A DNA stretch of 64,000 nucleotides from Methylophilus sp. QUAN (GTDB lineage Bacteria; Pseudomonadota; Gammaproteobacteria; Burkholderiales; Methylophilaceae): contig NZ_JADKYT010000001.1 in the NCBI RefSeq assembly GCF_015354445.1, positions 62,001 through 126,000 on the forward strand, read 5' to 3'. The notes below the pieces were generated by a model. The model did no database searches. It saw only the letters and a list, made by a program, of their open reading frames with translations, and had not been told where the DNA came from. Positions within the stretch are counted from its first letter, which is position 1, and each line of letters starts with the position of its first letter. Positions 1 to 9,437 of the stretch are shown here, piece after piece. The translations under genes were made by a program, and so were the position numbers.

Positions 1-127
1 CGATAAAATCACGGCAATCAGGCTGATCCAGCGCTTCATCACGCATCGCATTCAGCGGCTTGATCGCTTGTGCCTTAGCGATTTCTTCGCGTTTGGTGGC
101 TAAAATTTTATTTAAAATATCAGACAT
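1..127 (-). CDS. trpC: Indole-3-glycerol-phosphate synthase TrpC (partial, N-terminus only)
   Basis: Only the first ~42 codons are in the window; the gene runs off the left edge. The N-terminus reads MSDILNKILATKREEIAKAQ, which fits the opening helix of TrpC (lead motif ILxKIxxxKxEE). TrpC closes the indole ring of carboxyphenylamino-deoxyribulose phosphate in tryptophan synthesis. It follows trpD and a lipoprotein gene on the same strand, 50 nt after the lipoprotein stop, so it is the distal gene of the trp operon. Identity is inferred from the short N-terminus together with the operon context. Confidence 0.8.
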   Translation of the reverse strand, partial: MSDILNKILATKREEIAKAQAIKPLNAMRDEALDQPDCRDFI

Positions 128-177
128 AATGTACTCGCATGTTTATCGTTTCACTTACTGGCTGCGCGCATGCGCGC

Positions 178-681
178 TTACTGGTAAGTATGATCTTGAT
201 GTTTAATCCAGCCGCTCTGGCGCCCTTGCGGATCGTGGTGCGTCCAATGCATGATGCCACCTTTGGGGTTGTAAATATACTCACCTTTAAAGGTCACTAC
301 ATCACCTACACTCAGTGCTTCCACCCGTGGTGCCAGGTCAATATTATGCGCAAATAACAAGGTTTGTTCAGGCGAGATACTGACCAAAAAACGCTGGTGC
401 CGGGCACCTTTGTTATCGTCAGGCAGCAGTTTTTTCACCACACCGCTCCCCGCCAGCCAGACATGGCTTTGCTTTTGGGCAAAAGCCTGCTTAACGGCGG
501 CATTGTCTTCTGCTGCCAGACCAGCAGACAGTGATTGCAGGTTAAGCGTTTGAGCCTGTGATTTAACTTCAACCGTTGACTGCGGCCGATTGCTTGTACC
601 ATAGCTGCTTGCGCCCTGTTGCGACGTTTGCTGACACGCAGCCAGCAAACAAACCAGCGCAATCAATCCGTAGCGTTTCAT
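178..681 (-). CDS. DUF3465-type lipoprotein inside the trp operon
   Basis: 167 aa. The N-terminus is a lipoprotein signal with lipobox LLAAC (Cys16), so it is expected to be lipidated and held in the envelope. Residues ~65-165 carry the features I associate with DUF3465: a nucleic-acid-binding-like OB region with HVWLAGSGVV, RHQRF, GDVVTFKGEY and the C-terminal IMHWTHHDPQGR. Its function is not known to me. The start overlaps the trpD stop by 4 nt (ATGA), so it is translationally coupled to trpD and cotranscribed with tryptophan genes although nothing in it suggests a biosynthetic role. Confidence 0.8.
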   Translation of the reverse strand: MKRYGLIALVCLLAACQQTSQQGASSYGTSNRPQSTVEVKSQAQTLNLQSLSAGLAAEDNAAVKQAFAQKQSHVWLAGSGVVKKLLPDDNKGARHQRFLVSISPEQTLLFAHNIDLAPRVEALSVGDVVTFKGEYIYNPKGGIMHWTHHDPQGRQSGWIKHQDHTYQ

Positions 682-1706
682 GCCGCCTGGCTCAAGGCTT
701 TCAGTTGTTGCAGTTTATTCAAGGCCGCGCCTGAGTCAATGGATTGCGCCGCTTGCGCAATGCCCGATGGCAAATCATTTGCCAGGCCAGACACATAAAT
801 GGCAGCACCTGCATTCAGCAATACAATATCGCGCGCCGGGCCTTTTTCACCAGACAGCAAGCCCAGGATAATCTCGCTGGAATGCTGTGCGCTTTCCACC
901 CGGATGCTGTTGATGTCATGCAACGGCATGCCAAACTGGGCCGGGTTCAAAGTGTACTCACTGACTTTGCCGTCTTTGAGTTCGGCCACATAAGTGTCGG
1001 CAGAAAAAGAGATTTCGTCCATTTCGTCCGCGCTATGTACCACCATCACATGCTCGCTACCCAGTTTTTGCAAGGTTTGCGCCAGCAATGGCACAAGATC
1101 GCGATGAAACACGCCCATGACCTGGCGCTTGGCACCGGCCGGATTGGTCATTGGGCCTAACAAGTTGAACATGGTACGCACCCCAAGTTCACGGCGCACA
1201 GGCGCGGCATACTTCATGGCGGCATGATGATTTGGCGCAAACATAAAGCCAATGCCCGCTTCATTGACGCAACGCACCACTTGCTCCGGCGTCAACGCGA
1301 TATTCACGCCCAGCGCCTCCAGCACATCGGCAGAGCCACTTTTTGAAGAGGCTGCACGGCCACCATGTTTGGCGATTTTTGCACCAGCGCCTGCGGCAAC
1401 AAAGGCTGATGCCGTTGAGACATTAAATACCTTGTTAGGTGCACCACCCGTGCCACAAGTGTCAATCAAATGACGCGTATCGCTAATATCCACTTTGCTG
1501 GAAAGCTCACGCATCACCTGCGCGGCAGCGGCAATTTCAGTGACGGTCTCGCCTTTAACACGCAAAGCAGACAAAAAGCCCGCAATCTGGATCTGGGTAA
1601 ATTCGCCGCTCATGATCTGCTGCATGATTTGCAGCATTTCTTCATGCGTGAAATCGGTATGGTCAATCAGTCGCTGCAAGGCGATTTTAGGCGTCATACT
1701 CACCAT
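678..1706 (-). CDS. trpD: Anthranilate phosphoribosyltransferase TrpD
   Basis: 342 aa, normal length for the family. It transfers the phosphoribosyl group of PRPP to anthranilate, the second step of tryptophan synthesis. The PRPP-binding signature DTCGTGGAPNKVFNVST starts near residue 82, and the KHGGRAASSKSGSADVLE motif follows. The start ATG overlaps the trpG stop as TAATG and has an AAAGG ribosome site 6 nt upstream, which supports this start over the ATG three codons in. It sits between trpG and the DUF3465 lipoprotein gene. Confidence 0.97.
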   Translation of the reverse strand: MVSMTPKIALQRLIDHTDFTHEEMLQIMQQIMSGEFTQIQIAGFLSALRVKGETVTEIAAAAQVMRELSSKVDISDTRHLIDTCGTGGAPNKVFNVSTASAFVAAGAGAKIAKHGGRAASSKSGSADVLEALGVNIALTPEQVVRCVNEAGIGFMFAPNHHAAMKYAAPVRRELGVRTMFNLLGPMTNPAGAKRQVMGVFHRDLVPLLAQTLQKLGSEHVMVVHSADEMDEISFSADTYVAELKDGKVSEYTLNPAQFGMPLHDINSIRVESAQHSSEIILGLLSGEKGPARDIVLLNAGAAIYVSGLANDLPSGIAQAAQSIDSGAALNKLQQLKALSQAA

Positions 1707-2272
1707 TAATAACCTTTCAGGAAGTTGTCCAGCAACTCATGTCCGTACTCGGTCAAGATAGATTCGGGGTGGAATTGCACACCTTCCACGGCCAGTGTTT
1801 TATGCTTGACGCCCATAATCTCGCCATCTTCAGTCCAGGCAGTGATCTCCAGACAATCCGGAATGGTTTCACGCTCAATGACTAGCGAGTGGTAACGCGT
1901 CGCGGTATATGGGTTAGGCAGATTCCTGAAGACACCGGTATTGGTATGGTGGATCAATGAGGTTTTACCATGCATCAGGGTTTTGGCCTTGATGATCTTG
2001 CCGCCAAAGGCCTGGCCGATGCTCTGGTGACCCAGGCACACGCCCAGCAGCGGAATCTTGCCAGCAAATTCATGAATCAGTGGCACAGAAATACCTGCCT
2101 CATTCGGCGTACAAGGGCCAGGGGAAATCACGATTTTCTCCGGCTGCATTGCTTTAATCTGTTCCAGCGTGATCTCATCATTGCGGTGCACATGTACGTC
2201 TTGCCCCAGCTCGCCGAAATACTGCACGAGGTTGTAGGTAAAAGAGTCGTAGTTATCAATCATCAACAACAT
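1706..2272 (-). CDS. trpG: Anthranilate synthase glutamine amidotransferase component TrpG
   Basis: 188 aa. Class I glutamine amidotransferase that feeds ammonia to TrpE. The nucleophile is Cys79 in [12 protein letters not shown], and the His/Glu pair lies in VQFHPES near the C-terminus. I chose the start [11 protein letters not shown] at 2272: the AGGGAG ribosome site lies 6 nt before it, whereas a longer frame from 2293 would begin inside trpE. The trpE stop is separated from this ATG by a single base, so the two subunits are coupled. Confidence 0.96.
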   Translation of the reverse strand: MLLMIDNYDSFTYNLVQYFGELGQDVHVHRNDEITLEQIKAMQPEKIVISPGPCTPNEAGISVPLIHEFAGKIPLLGVCLGHQSIGQAFGGKIIKAKTLMHGKTSLIHHTNTGVFRNLPNPYTATRYHSLVIERETIPDCLEITAWTEDGEIMGVKHKTLAVEGVQFHPESILTEYGHELLDNFLKGY

Positions 2273-2273
2273 A

Positions 2274-3791
2274 TCAGGCTCCCTTTCCTGCATGGGTTTG
2301 AATATTGGCCGCTTGGTTATCTAAACCAGCCTGCACCAGTTCGGCGGCACGAATCACCGCCTTGGCTTTATTTTGGGTTTCGTCCCATTCAGACTGCGGC
2401 ACCGAGTCGGCAACAATACCAGCACCCGCCTGCACATAAAGCTTGTTGTCTTTAATCACCGCCGTACGGATGGCAATCGCCACATCCATATCGCCGTTAA
2501 AACCTAAATAGCCGACGGCACCTGCGTAAATACCACGCTTGGACGGCTCCAGTTCCTCAATGATTTCCATCGCGCGTACTTTGGGGGCACCGGAAACCGT
2601 GCCTGCAGTAAATGTCGCTTTCAGCACATCAATCGCATCCAGGCCAGGTTTGAGCTGGCCTTCTACATTGCTGACGATATGCATCACGTGTGAGTACCGC
2701 TCAATGGTCATATTGTCGGTGACTTTCACCGTCCCCGTCAGCGCGACACGGCCGACGTCATTGCGACCCAAGTCCATCAATTGCACGTGCTCGGCACGCT
2801 CTTTGGGATCGGCCAGCAATTCGGCTTCCAGCGCCAGATCGTGGTCACGGTTTTTACCGCGAGGGCGTGTACCTGCAATCGGGCGGGACGTTACCGTGGT
2901 GCCTTCCAGGCGCACCAGAATCTCTGGCGAAGCGCCAACCACATGATGGTCGTCCATATCGTAATAGAACATATATGGTGATGGATTCAGGCTGCGCAAG
3001 GCACGGTACAAACTCAGTGGCGGGGCGTCAAAGTCTTGCACCATGCGCTGGCTGAGCACCACTTGCATGATGTCGCCCTCAAGAATGTATTGCTGGCCTT
3101 TTTTAACTGCCGCTTTGAAGTTATCTTCACCAAACTCTGAAATAGCTGCTGTTTTTGCAGTTGGTAATGCCGCAGGAATCTCAACGTTGCAACGTAATTT
3201 CTCCACCAAAGCATGCATGCGCGTACACGCAGTTTCATAGGCATTAGACTTGGCCGGATCGGCATACACAATGAAATACAATTTGCCGGACAGGTTATCC
3301 ACCACAGCAATCTCTTCAGACACCATCATTAAGATGTCTGGTGTACCAATCACGTCTGGCTTTTTCCGCTTGCCCAGACGCTTCTCAATGTATTGAATGG
3401 TCTCGTAACCAAAATAGCCCGCCAGACCGCCGGTGAAACGCGGCAATCCATCGTATGGCGGTGTTTTGAAACGGGCCTGATAGGCTTTAATAAAGTCGAG
3501 CGGGTTTTGATCAGTGTGCGACTCAATGACTTGATCGCCTTGAATGACTTGCAGGGCCTCATCACGTACGACAATACGCGTGGTGGCTGGCAAGCCGATA
3601 ATCGAATAGCGGCCAAAGCGTTCGCCGCCTTGTACGCTTTCGAGCAGGTAAGAGTAGGGTTGATTCGCCAGTTTCAGATACAGCGACAAAGGCGTATCCA
3701 GATCGGCAAAGGTTTCCATCACCAGCGGAATACGGTTGTAGCCTTGCGCCGCCAGCGCGTCAAATTCGGTCTTGCTTAAGGTGCTTAACAT
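2274..3791 (-). CDS. trpE: Anthranilate synthase component I TrpE
   Basis: 505 aa with the start at 3791 ([20 protein letters not shown]), which matches usual TrpE N-termini; the upstream ATG at 3839 would add 16 residues without family support. It converts chorismate to anthranilate with TrpG. The feedback-inhibition motif is visible as [16 protein letters not shown] (~residues 46-60), and the chorismate-binding signature includes [10 protein letters not shown] and the C-terminal [14 protein letters not shown]. It is preceded by a Trp-rich leader peptide at 3884-3952, so transcription attenuation is likely. Confidence 0.97.
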   Translation of the reverse strand: MLSTLSKTEFDALAAQGYNRIPLVMETFADLDTPLSLYLKLANQPYSYLLESVQGGERFGRYSIIGLPATTRIVVRDEALQVIQGDQVIESHTDQNPLDFIKAYQARFKTPPYDGLPRFTGGLAGYFGYETIQYIEKRLGKRKKPDVIGTPDILMMVSEEIAVVDNLSGKLYFIVYADPAKSNAYETACTRMHALVEKLRCNVEIPAALPTAKTAAISEFGEDNFKAAVKKGQQYILEGDIMQVVLSQRMVQDFDAPPLSLYRALRSLNPSPYMFYYDMDDHHVVGASPEILVRLEGTTVTSRPIAGTRPRGKNRDHDLALEAELLADPKERAEHVQLMDLGRNDVGRVALTGTVKVTDNMTIERYSHVMHIVSNVEGQLKPGLDAIDVLKATFTAGTVSGAPKVRAMEIIEELEPSKRGIYAGAVGYLGFNGDMDVAIAIRTAVIKDNKLYVQAGAGIVADSVPQSEWDETQNKAKAVIRAAELVQAGLDNQAANIQTHAGKGA

Positions 3792-3883
3792 GATGCTTTT
3801 TCCAGGTTGATCGTCGAGTGTGTCGTGGGCAAGCCTCACGACAGATCAGTGCAAATGGCGTGCACCAGCGCCGGGGAGTAGGA

Positions 3884-3952
3884 CTAGCCCCGCCACGAAC
3901 GACGCCAGCTTAATACTGGCCAACTGGAAGAATGATGAGCACAAAACATCAT
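3884..3952 (-). CDS. trpL: Putative trp operon leader peptide (attenuator)
   Basis: A 22-codon frame, MMFCAHHSSSWPVLSWRRSW then RG and stop, carrying three TGG codons (3922-3920, 3907-3905, 3895-3893) 90-130 nt before trpE. Its ATG overlaps the gph stop (ATGA). Downstream, CGGGG (3892-3888) can pair with CCCCG (3876-3872), and GTCGTG/CACGAC form a stem at 3842-3822. This is the layout of ribosome-stalling attenuation as known for trp operons of Proteobacteria. I see no strong ribosome site and no U-run after the second stem, so the termination mode is uncertain. Confidence 0.72.
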   Translation of the reverse strand: MMFCAHHSSSWPVLSWRRSWRG

Positions 3953-4662
3953 GATATCTGGACAAATTTCTTGTTATCCCCGCTTAAGAGAGCAGGTAAC
4001 TCCAGCAAGTTCACCACCTCGGTGAGTTGCTGTACCGTGGCATCCACGGTTGCCACATCAATGGCGCGCCCTTGATTATACCCATAAGGCACAGTCACGA
4101 CAAAGCACCCCGCAGCATGTGCTGCCTGAATATCGGTTTCAGAGTCACCCACCAGCACTGCCTCGGCTGGCAAAGTGCCTAGCTTTTGGCAAATATGCAA
4201 CAGCGGCAACGGGTCTGGTTTCTTTTTAGGCAAGGTATCGCCGGAGACAACGATTTCAAAAAAATCCGCCAATCCGGCATGCTGCAATAAAGGCAGGGTA
4301 AACTTTTCCGGCTTGTTGGTGACACAGGCTAAACGATAGCCTTGTTTTTTCAATTGTTGCAACGCTGGCAACACGCCAGCAAAGACCTGGCTGGCTGTCG
4401 CATTCGCCTCATAAAAACCATGATACAGCGGTTGCGCACGGGCAAATTCCTGCTCAGAGGGCTCACCGTGCATGCTACCAACCAAACAACGTTTGATCAG
4501 GTTTTGCACGCCTTCGCCAATATAAGTGGTGATTTGTGCCTGGGGTAACATGGGCTTGCCTAACGCCACCAGCATACGGTTGGCGGCTTCGGCAATTTGC
4601 GGCGCGGTATCAAGCAGGGTGCCGTCCAGATCGAACATCACCACCCTGACTTGGAACCGCAT
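3949..4662 (-). CDS. gph: Phosphoglycolate phosphatase (HAD family)
   Basis: 237 aa. HAD-superfamily phosphatase; the nucleophile motif is FDLDGTLLDT (Asp11, Asp13), motif II is VTNKP, and the C-terminal VGDSETDIQAA supplies the Mg-binding acid. In this family it removes 2-phosphoglycolate, but related enzymes act on other small phosphates. It follows rpe by 27 nt with an AAGGGT ribosome site, and its stop overlaps the trp leader ATG. The order rpe-gph-trpE is a conserved betaproteobacterial arrangement. Confidence 0.92.
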   Translation of the reverse strand: MRFQVRVVMFDLDGTLLDTAPQIAEAANRMLVALGKPMLPQAQITTYIGEGVQNLIKRCLVGSMHGEPSEQEFARAQPLYHGFYEANATASQVFAGVLPALQQLKKQGYRLACVTNKPEKFTLPLLQHAGLADFFEIVVSGDTLPKKKPDPLPLLHICQKLGTLPAEAVLVGDSETDIQAAHAAGCFVVTVPYGYNQGRAIDVATVDATVQQLTEVVNLLELPALLSGDNKKFVQIS

Positions 4663-4689
4663 CTTGATTACCCTTGCAACGCTTTAAAT

Positions 4690-5397
4690 TTATACCGTTG
4701 CCAAGGCAGCTCGCAACTGACCAACAATCGTGTCATAACGGTTAGGGTCAGTGTCTTTACCCGCACCAAACACAGCGCTACCAGCCACGAATGTATCGGC
4801 ACCGGCTTTTGCAATTTCAGCGATGTTGTTCGCGTTCACGCCGCCGTCCACTTCCAGCCAGATTTGACGACCAGTCTGCTCGTAGTAAGCATCAATGCGT
4901 GCACGGGCCTGTTTCAGTTTATCCAGGGTTGCTGGAATGAATTTCTGGCCACCAAAACCTGGGTTCACAGACATCAGCAGAATCATGTCCACTTTGTCCA
5001 TCACGTAGTCCAGGTAATGCAATGGCGTCGCTGGGTTAAATACCAGGCCAGACTTGCAACCGCTGTCACGGATCAATGCCAGGCTGCGGTCGATATGATC
5101 AGACGCTTCCGGGTGGAAAGTGATGATGTCAGCACCGGCTTTGGCAAAGTCAGGGATGATACGATCCACTGGTTTTACCATCAAATGCACGTCGATCAGC
5201 GCGCCAGCATTGTGAGACAACTCACGAATGGCATCACAGACCAATGGACCAATGGTCAGGTTAGGCACGTAATGGTTATCCATCACGTCAAAGTGAACAA
5301 TGTCAGTGCCGGATTTAATGACGTTTTCGATTTCTTGGCCTAATTTGGCAAAGTTGGCAGAAAGAATACTTGGGGCAATGCGAAAAGTTTTATCCAT
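4690..5397 (-). CDS. rpe: Ribulose-phosphate 3-epimerase
   Basis: 235 aa. Interconverts ribulose 5-phosphate and xylulose 5-phosphate; in a ribulose-monophosphate methylotroph this step regenerates the formaldehyde acceptor. The TIM-barrel signatures are present: [13 protein letters not shown] at the N-terminus, [13 protein letters not shown] with the metal-binding Asp, [12 protein letters not shown] and LEVDGGVN. It is the first gene of the minus-strand run into gph and the trp genes and is divergent from hemA. Confidence 0.97.
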   Translation of the reverse strand: MDKTFRIAPSILSANFAKLGQEIENVIKSGTDIVHFDVMDNHYVPNLTIGPLVCDAIRELSHNAGALIDVHLMVKPVDRIIPDFAKAGADIITFHPEASDHIDRSLALIRDSGCKSGLVFNPATPLHYLDYVMDKVDMILLMSVNPGFGGQKFIPATLDKLKQARARIDAYYEQTGRQIWLEVDGGVNANNIAEIAKAGADTFVAGSAVFGAGKDTDPNRYDTIVGQLRAALATV

Positions 5398-5612
5398 GCT
5401 GGTGTTCCGTCTCTTGAGTTCCGTGAATTAATCTAATAAAAATTTAGCAAAACCAATATTTTACCGCCAATTTGTTTCAAATTGACAGGATTCTTGCTTG
5501 TGACGCGTGAATATAAGAAAATGTCGGCACTATTAGACATGGATTTCCATCCAAACGCTCATGAACTGTTTGCAAGCGCCGATTTGTTTATCTTTTGACC
5601 CTGTCCCGCAGG

Positions 5613-5618
5613 TAAAAT
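5613..5618 (+). promoter_or_regulatory. -10-like hexamer 6 nt before hemA ATG
   Basis: TAAAAT followed by AGCGCC and then the hemA ATG. A start point 7 nt after the hexamer would be the A of the ATG, giving a leaderless mRNA. There is no Shine-Dalgarno sequence. I see no good -35 at 16-18 nt, so this is a candidate only. Confidence 0.45.
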
Positions 5619-5624
5619 AGCGCC

Positions 5625-6884
5625 ATGCAACTGTATACCATTGGTGTCAACCACACCACCGCCCCCATTGCCATCCGCGAGAACGTTGCGTTTAACAACG
5701 AAACCTTGCCGCAGGCGCTGGCGGATCTGGCACGTCATAACGTGGCAGAAGTGGCGATTTTATCGACCTGCAACCGCACTGAAATCTATGTGCAGTCCAT
5801 CCGCCCCGAAGTGGTGATTGACTGGCTGGCGGCCTATCACCGCTTGGACGCAGACAAATTGCTGCCTTACACCTACACCTTGAGTAGCCACGAAGCGGTC
5901 AAGCATGCGTTCCGCGTCGCCAGTGGCCTGGACAGCATGGTGCTAGGCGAGGCGCAAATCCTCGGGCAATTCAAACAGTCAGTCAAAATTGCGCAAGATT
6001 CAGGCACGCTGGGCACCATGCTGCACAAGCTGTTCCAGCGCACTTTTGAAGTGGCCAAAGAAGTCCGCACCAATACCGACATTGGCGGCAGCTCGATTTC
6101 GATGGCCGCCGCCGCGGTTAAACTGGCGCAGCGTATTTTTGGTGACCTGAGTTCACAAAGTGTGCTGTTTATTGGCGCAGGCGAAATGATAGAGCTGTGT
6201 GCCGACCATTTTGCCGCGCAAAAACCCAAAAAAATCACCGTTGCCAACCGCACACTAGAGCGCGGCGAACAACTGGCAGAGAAAATTCGCGGCCAAGGCT
6301 TAAACGTACAAGCCATTTTGCTCAATGACCTGCCCGAGCGCTTTCAAGAATTTGATATTGTCATCACCAGCACCGCCAGCCAGTTGCCAATTGTCGGCCT
6401 GGGCATGGTGGAGCGCGCCATTAAAGCACGTAAGCACCGGCCGATGTTTATGGTCGACCTCGCCGTGCCGCGTGACATTGAGCCCGAAGTCTCCGCGCTG
6501 GATGATGTGTTTTTATACTCGGTCGACGATCTGGCGCAAGTGGTGACCGAAGGCCTGGGCAACCGCCAGGAAGCCGCCGTCAATGCTGAGCTCATCGTAA
6601 ACTCGCGCGTAGAGCACTTTATGCAGTGGCTCAAACAACGCGAAGCGGTGCCCACTATTAAAGCCTTGCGCGACCAGGTAGACACCGTACGTAAAGCCGA
6701 ACTGGAAAAGGCGCTTAAATTACTGCAAAAAGGCGAATCGCCGGAAAAAGCCCTCGAAGCCCTAAGTAATGCACTCACCAATAAATTTTTGCATGGTCCC
6801 AGCCATGCGCTCAACAACTCTCACGGCGATGCCCATGCGCATATGGAGCACCTCGTGAAACAACTCTTTCAAATTAAAGAATAA
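5625..6884 (+). CDS. hemA: Glutamyl-tRNA reductase
   Basis: 419 aa. Reduces glutamyl-tRNA(Glu) to glutamate-1-semialdehyde, the first step of the C5 route to haem. The catalytic Cys49 is in [11 protein letters not shown]; the glutamyl-tRNA reductase signature follows at [20 protein letters not shown]; the NADPH-binding GAGEMIEL is near residue 188; a C-terminal dimerisation helix ends the protein. It is followed by prfA, a common pairing. There is no ribosome site ahead of the ATG, and a -10-like TAAAAT lies 6 nt upstream. Confidence 0.97.
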   Translation: MQLYTIGVNHTTAPIAIRENVAFNNETLPQALADLARHNVAEVAILSTCNRTEIYVQSIRPEVVIDWLAAYHRLDADKLLPYTYTLSSHEAVKHAFRVASGLDSMVLGEAQILGQFKQSVKIAQDSGTLGTMLHKLFQRTFEVAKEVRTNTDIGGSSISMAAAAVKLAQRIFGDLSSQSVLFIGAGEMIELCADHFAAQKPKKITVANRTLERGEQLAEKIRGQGLNVQAILLNDLPERFQEFDIVITSTASQLPIVGLGMVERAIKARKHRPMFMVDLAVPRDIEPEVSALDDVFLYSVDDLAQVVTEGLGNRQEAAVNAELIVNSRVEHFMQWLKQREAVPTIKALRDQVDTVRKAELEKALKLLQKGESPEKALEALSNALTNKFLHGPSHALNNSHGDAHAHMEHLVKQLFQIKE

Positions 6885-6931
6885 CTTTTCAAGCCTGGCA
6901 TCCGCGCACGCTTTGAAGATTAGGTAACCAC

Positions 6932-8014
6932 ATGAAACCAAGTATGTTACAAAAGCTCGCCAACCTCAGCGAGCGCCTCGAAGAACTCAACCGCCTGCTC
7001 AGCAGCGAAGGCGTGACTGACAACATGGATAACTACCGTAAGATCATGCAGGAACATACGGAAATTACCCCGATTGTTGAGCAGTACCATATCTATGCAC
7101 AAACCGAGTCTGACATTAAAGAAGCGCATGCCATGCTGGCCGACCCGGAGATGAAAGAGTTTGCCCAGGAAGAAATCGACACTGGCAAAAAGCGCTTGGA
7201 AGAAGTCGCGCTGACACTGCAAAAACTGTTACTGCCCAAAGACCCTAACGACGATAAAAACATCTTCCTTGAAATCCGCGCCGGTACCGGTGGTGACGAA
7301 TCCGGCCTGTTTGCCGGGGACTTGTTCCGCATGTATTCACGCTTTGCCGACCGCCAGGGCTGGAAAGTGGAAGTCGTCTCCGCCAACGAAGGCGAAGTCG
7401 GCGGCTACAAAGAGGTCATTGCCAAAATCATCGGCTATGGTGCTTACTCAAAACTCAAGTTCGAATCTGGTGGTCACCGCGTACAACGCGTGCCAGATAC
7501 TGAAACCCAGGGCCGCATCCACACCTCCGCCTGTACGGTCGCCATTCTGCCCGAGGTAGAAGAAGTGGGGGATGTTGAAATCAACCCGGCCGATATCCGG
7601 ATTGACACCTTCCGCGCTTCAGGTGCCGGTGGTCAGCACATCAACAAAACCGACTCTGCCGTGCGCATTACCCACGCACCCACCGGCATCGTGGTCGAAT
7701 GCCAGGATGGCCGCAGCCAGCACGCCAACAAAGCGCAAGCCATGCAAGTGTTGGCTGCGCGCATTAAAGCCAAGCAAGTCGACGAACAACAAAGCAAAAT
7801 CGCCTCCGAGCGCCGCAACCTCATTGGCTCCGGTGACCGCTCAGAGCGCATCCGCACCTACAACTACCCGCAAGGCCGCATTACCGATCACCGCATTAAC
7901 CTGACACTCTATAAAATTGAAGCGATCACTGAGGGCGATATGGACGAGTTGATTAATGCGCTGGCGACTGAATATCAGGCAGATTTGCTGGCAAGTTTGG
8001 GTGAAGAAAATTAA
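6932..8014 (+). CDS. prfA: Peptide chain release factor 1
   Basis: 360 aa, standard length. Recognises UAA and UAG and triggers peptidyl-tRNA hydrolysis. The GGQ catalytic motif is at residues 233-235 within [12 protein letters not shown]. The start MKPSM matches the usual RF1 N-terminus. RF1 is normally followed by its methyltransferase PrmC, which modifies the GGQ glutamine; here two unrelated genes separate them (8014-9435). The stop overlaps the next ATG as TAATG. Confidence 0.97.
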   Translation: MKPSMLQKLANLSERLEELNRLLSSEGVTDNMDNYRKIMQEHTEITPIVEQYHIYAQTESDIKEAHAMLADPEMKEFAQEEIDTGKKRLEEVALTLQKLLLPKDPNDDKNIFLEIRAGTGGDESGLFAGDLFRMYSRFADRQGWKVEVVSANEGEVGGYKEVIAKIIGYGAYSKLKFESGGHRVQRVPDTETQGRIHTSACTVAILPEVEEVGDVEINPADIRIDTFRASGAGGQHINKTDSAVRITHAPTGIVVECQDGRSQHANKAQAMQVLAARIKAKQVDEQQSKIASERRNLIGSGDRSERIRTYNYPQGRITDHRINLTLYKIEAITEGDMDELINALATEYQADLLASLGEEN

Positions 8015-8529
8015 TGCGCTCATTACTCACCTTCATTGGATTAATGTTTTTTCTAAACTTAGCTTTTTCTGAAGAGTTTAGTATCGAGGAAAAAAACCTA
8101 ATCGCCTTGCCTAAGCCGGTAGTTATGGCAATTAGAGCACCAAAAAATTTCGAATTTCCTGAATGTAACCTGGTGGGAAAAGTAGTGAATATTACTGACA
8201 CTGCCAAAGCTTCAGAATATATCGCAACCACATCTCAAGCATGTGGCTGGGGTGCAGCCGCAGGACCTATTTGGGTCGTCGCAAAGGTGAACGGTGGCTA
8301 TACAGTTGTACTACAAACAACTGCATACGCTACTGAAATTTTGAAACATAAAGCTCATGGCCTTCATCAATTAGTGACTACTAGTGGCACAGCAGGCCAC
8401 GCGTCTTACACACGCTGGGAATTTACTGGTAAAACCTACAGACAACTAGAAAACTACGTATTCCTTCCAGATGATGAGAAGTTATGCAAGGCTCATAAAG
8501 AAATATGCCCTTTTGAATCGAACAATTAG
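8014..8529 (+). CDS. Exported protein of unknown function
   Basis: 171 aa. I do not recognise the family. Residues 1-19 form a typical Sec signal ([19 protein letters not shown]), so the product is likely periplasmic. The body has a few cysteines (ECNL, ACGW, LCKAHKEICP) that could pair in the periplasm, and a Gly/Thr-rich central part. The gene is AT-richer than its neighbours, starts on the last base of the prfA stop codon, and interrupts the prfA-prmC pair. These points suggest a later insertion. Confidence 0.6.
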   Translation: MRSLLTFIGLMFFLNLAFSEEFSIEEKNLIALPKPVVMAIRAPKNFEFPECNLVGKVVNITDTAKASEYIATTSQACGWGAAAGPIWVVAKVNGGYTVVLQTTAYATEILKHKAHGLHQLVTTSGTAGHASYTRWEFTGKTYRQLENYVFLPDDEKLCKAHKEICPFESNN

Positions 8530-8568
8530 TGCGTTGGCGACAAACCGCGTCAAGATAATTAGTTAGCC

Positions 8569-9435
8569 ATGCGCACGCACATATTCATGACATCTTTCAA
8601 AATTCCAACGGCCCCCCGCAGCATCCAAAAAGACAACCCAATCAAGTTTCTACTGGATAGCGAGGCTGTAGATTGCCTGGCACACAATATCGGACTGGTA
8701 CACCCAAGCTTTGACGCACAGACTTTTAAGCAGTTAGCACTTACCAACATTGCACCACTAGGCTTTATGGATAGGTCGGCGCATATTGCGGCTGCTTTAA
8801 AAGCAACGCTGCCGGCCAAATTCTCGGATGCCACAGAGATTCTACTTAACACGCTGACGCCGCCCAACGTGCATACCGAGCGCCTGGGCTTGAGCGTGTT
8901 TTTCTACTTGCCACATACGCGTTTTATTGCCGAATATGGGCGTGATGCGCAACACAATGGTGGCGAGGATCCTTTTGACACGGCCATGCGCGCTCAATAT
9001 GAATTGACGCGCCGCTTTACAGCCGAGTTTTCGATTCGCCCGTTTTTGATGCATGATTTTGACCGTACGCTGAACCAGTTAACGCAATGGCTGGATGATC
9101 CTGACCCGCATGTGCGGCGCTTGTGTTCTGAAGGTACGCGCTCGCGTTTGCCATGGGGCGCACGCATCCCGCAATTGATTAAAGACCCGACGCCAACCTT
9201 GCCGATTCTGGAGGCGCTCAAAAACGACCCGAGTTTATATGTGCGCCGCAGCGTGGCAAACCACTTGGGCGATATTGCCAAAGACCATCCGGCAGTAGCG
9301 TTTGAGCTATGTGAGCGCTGGCTCACCAATGCCGACAAAGACCTGAAATGGGTGATCCGCCATGCCGTGCGCCATCCAGCCAAACAAGGCCACGCCACGG
9401 CGATTGCTTTGCGCAAAGCGGCCGGCGGCAGGTGA
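8569..9435 (+). CDS. DNA alkylation repair protein, AlkC/AlkD-like HEAT-repeat family
   Basis: 288 aa. The C-terminal half has the HEAT-repeat signature of the AlkC-like group: FSIRPFLMHD, HVRRLCSEGTRSRLPWGAR, ILEALKNDPSLYVRRSVANH and LGDIAKDHP. Family members bind DNA and excise alkylated bases such as 3-methyladenine. An in-frame ATG at 8587 is an alternative start; neither has a clear ribosome site. The stop overlaps or abuts prmC. For a methylotroph handling formaldehyde and methyl donors an alkylation-repair role is plausible, but that is inference. Confidence 0.8.
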   Translation: MRTHIFMTSFKIPTAPRSIQKDNPIKFLLDSEAVDCLAHNIGLVHPSFDAQTFKQLALTNIAPLGFMDRSAHIAAALKATLPAKFSDATEILLNTLTPPNVHTERLGLSVFFYLPHTRFIAEYGRDAQHNGGEDPFDTAMRAQYELTRRFTAEFSIRPFLMHDFDRTLNQLTQWLDDPDPHVRRLCSEGTRSRLPWGARIPQLIKDPTPTLPILEALKNDPSLYVRRSVANHLGDIAKDHPAVAFELCERWLTNADKDLKWVIRHAVRHPAKQGHATAIALRKAAGGR

Positions 9436-9437
9436 TG

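Noticed and set aside
5590-5612. TTGACC at 5595-5600 as the hemA -35
   Set aside because: It is only 12 nt from the TAAAAT hexamer, too close for a sigma70 promoter.
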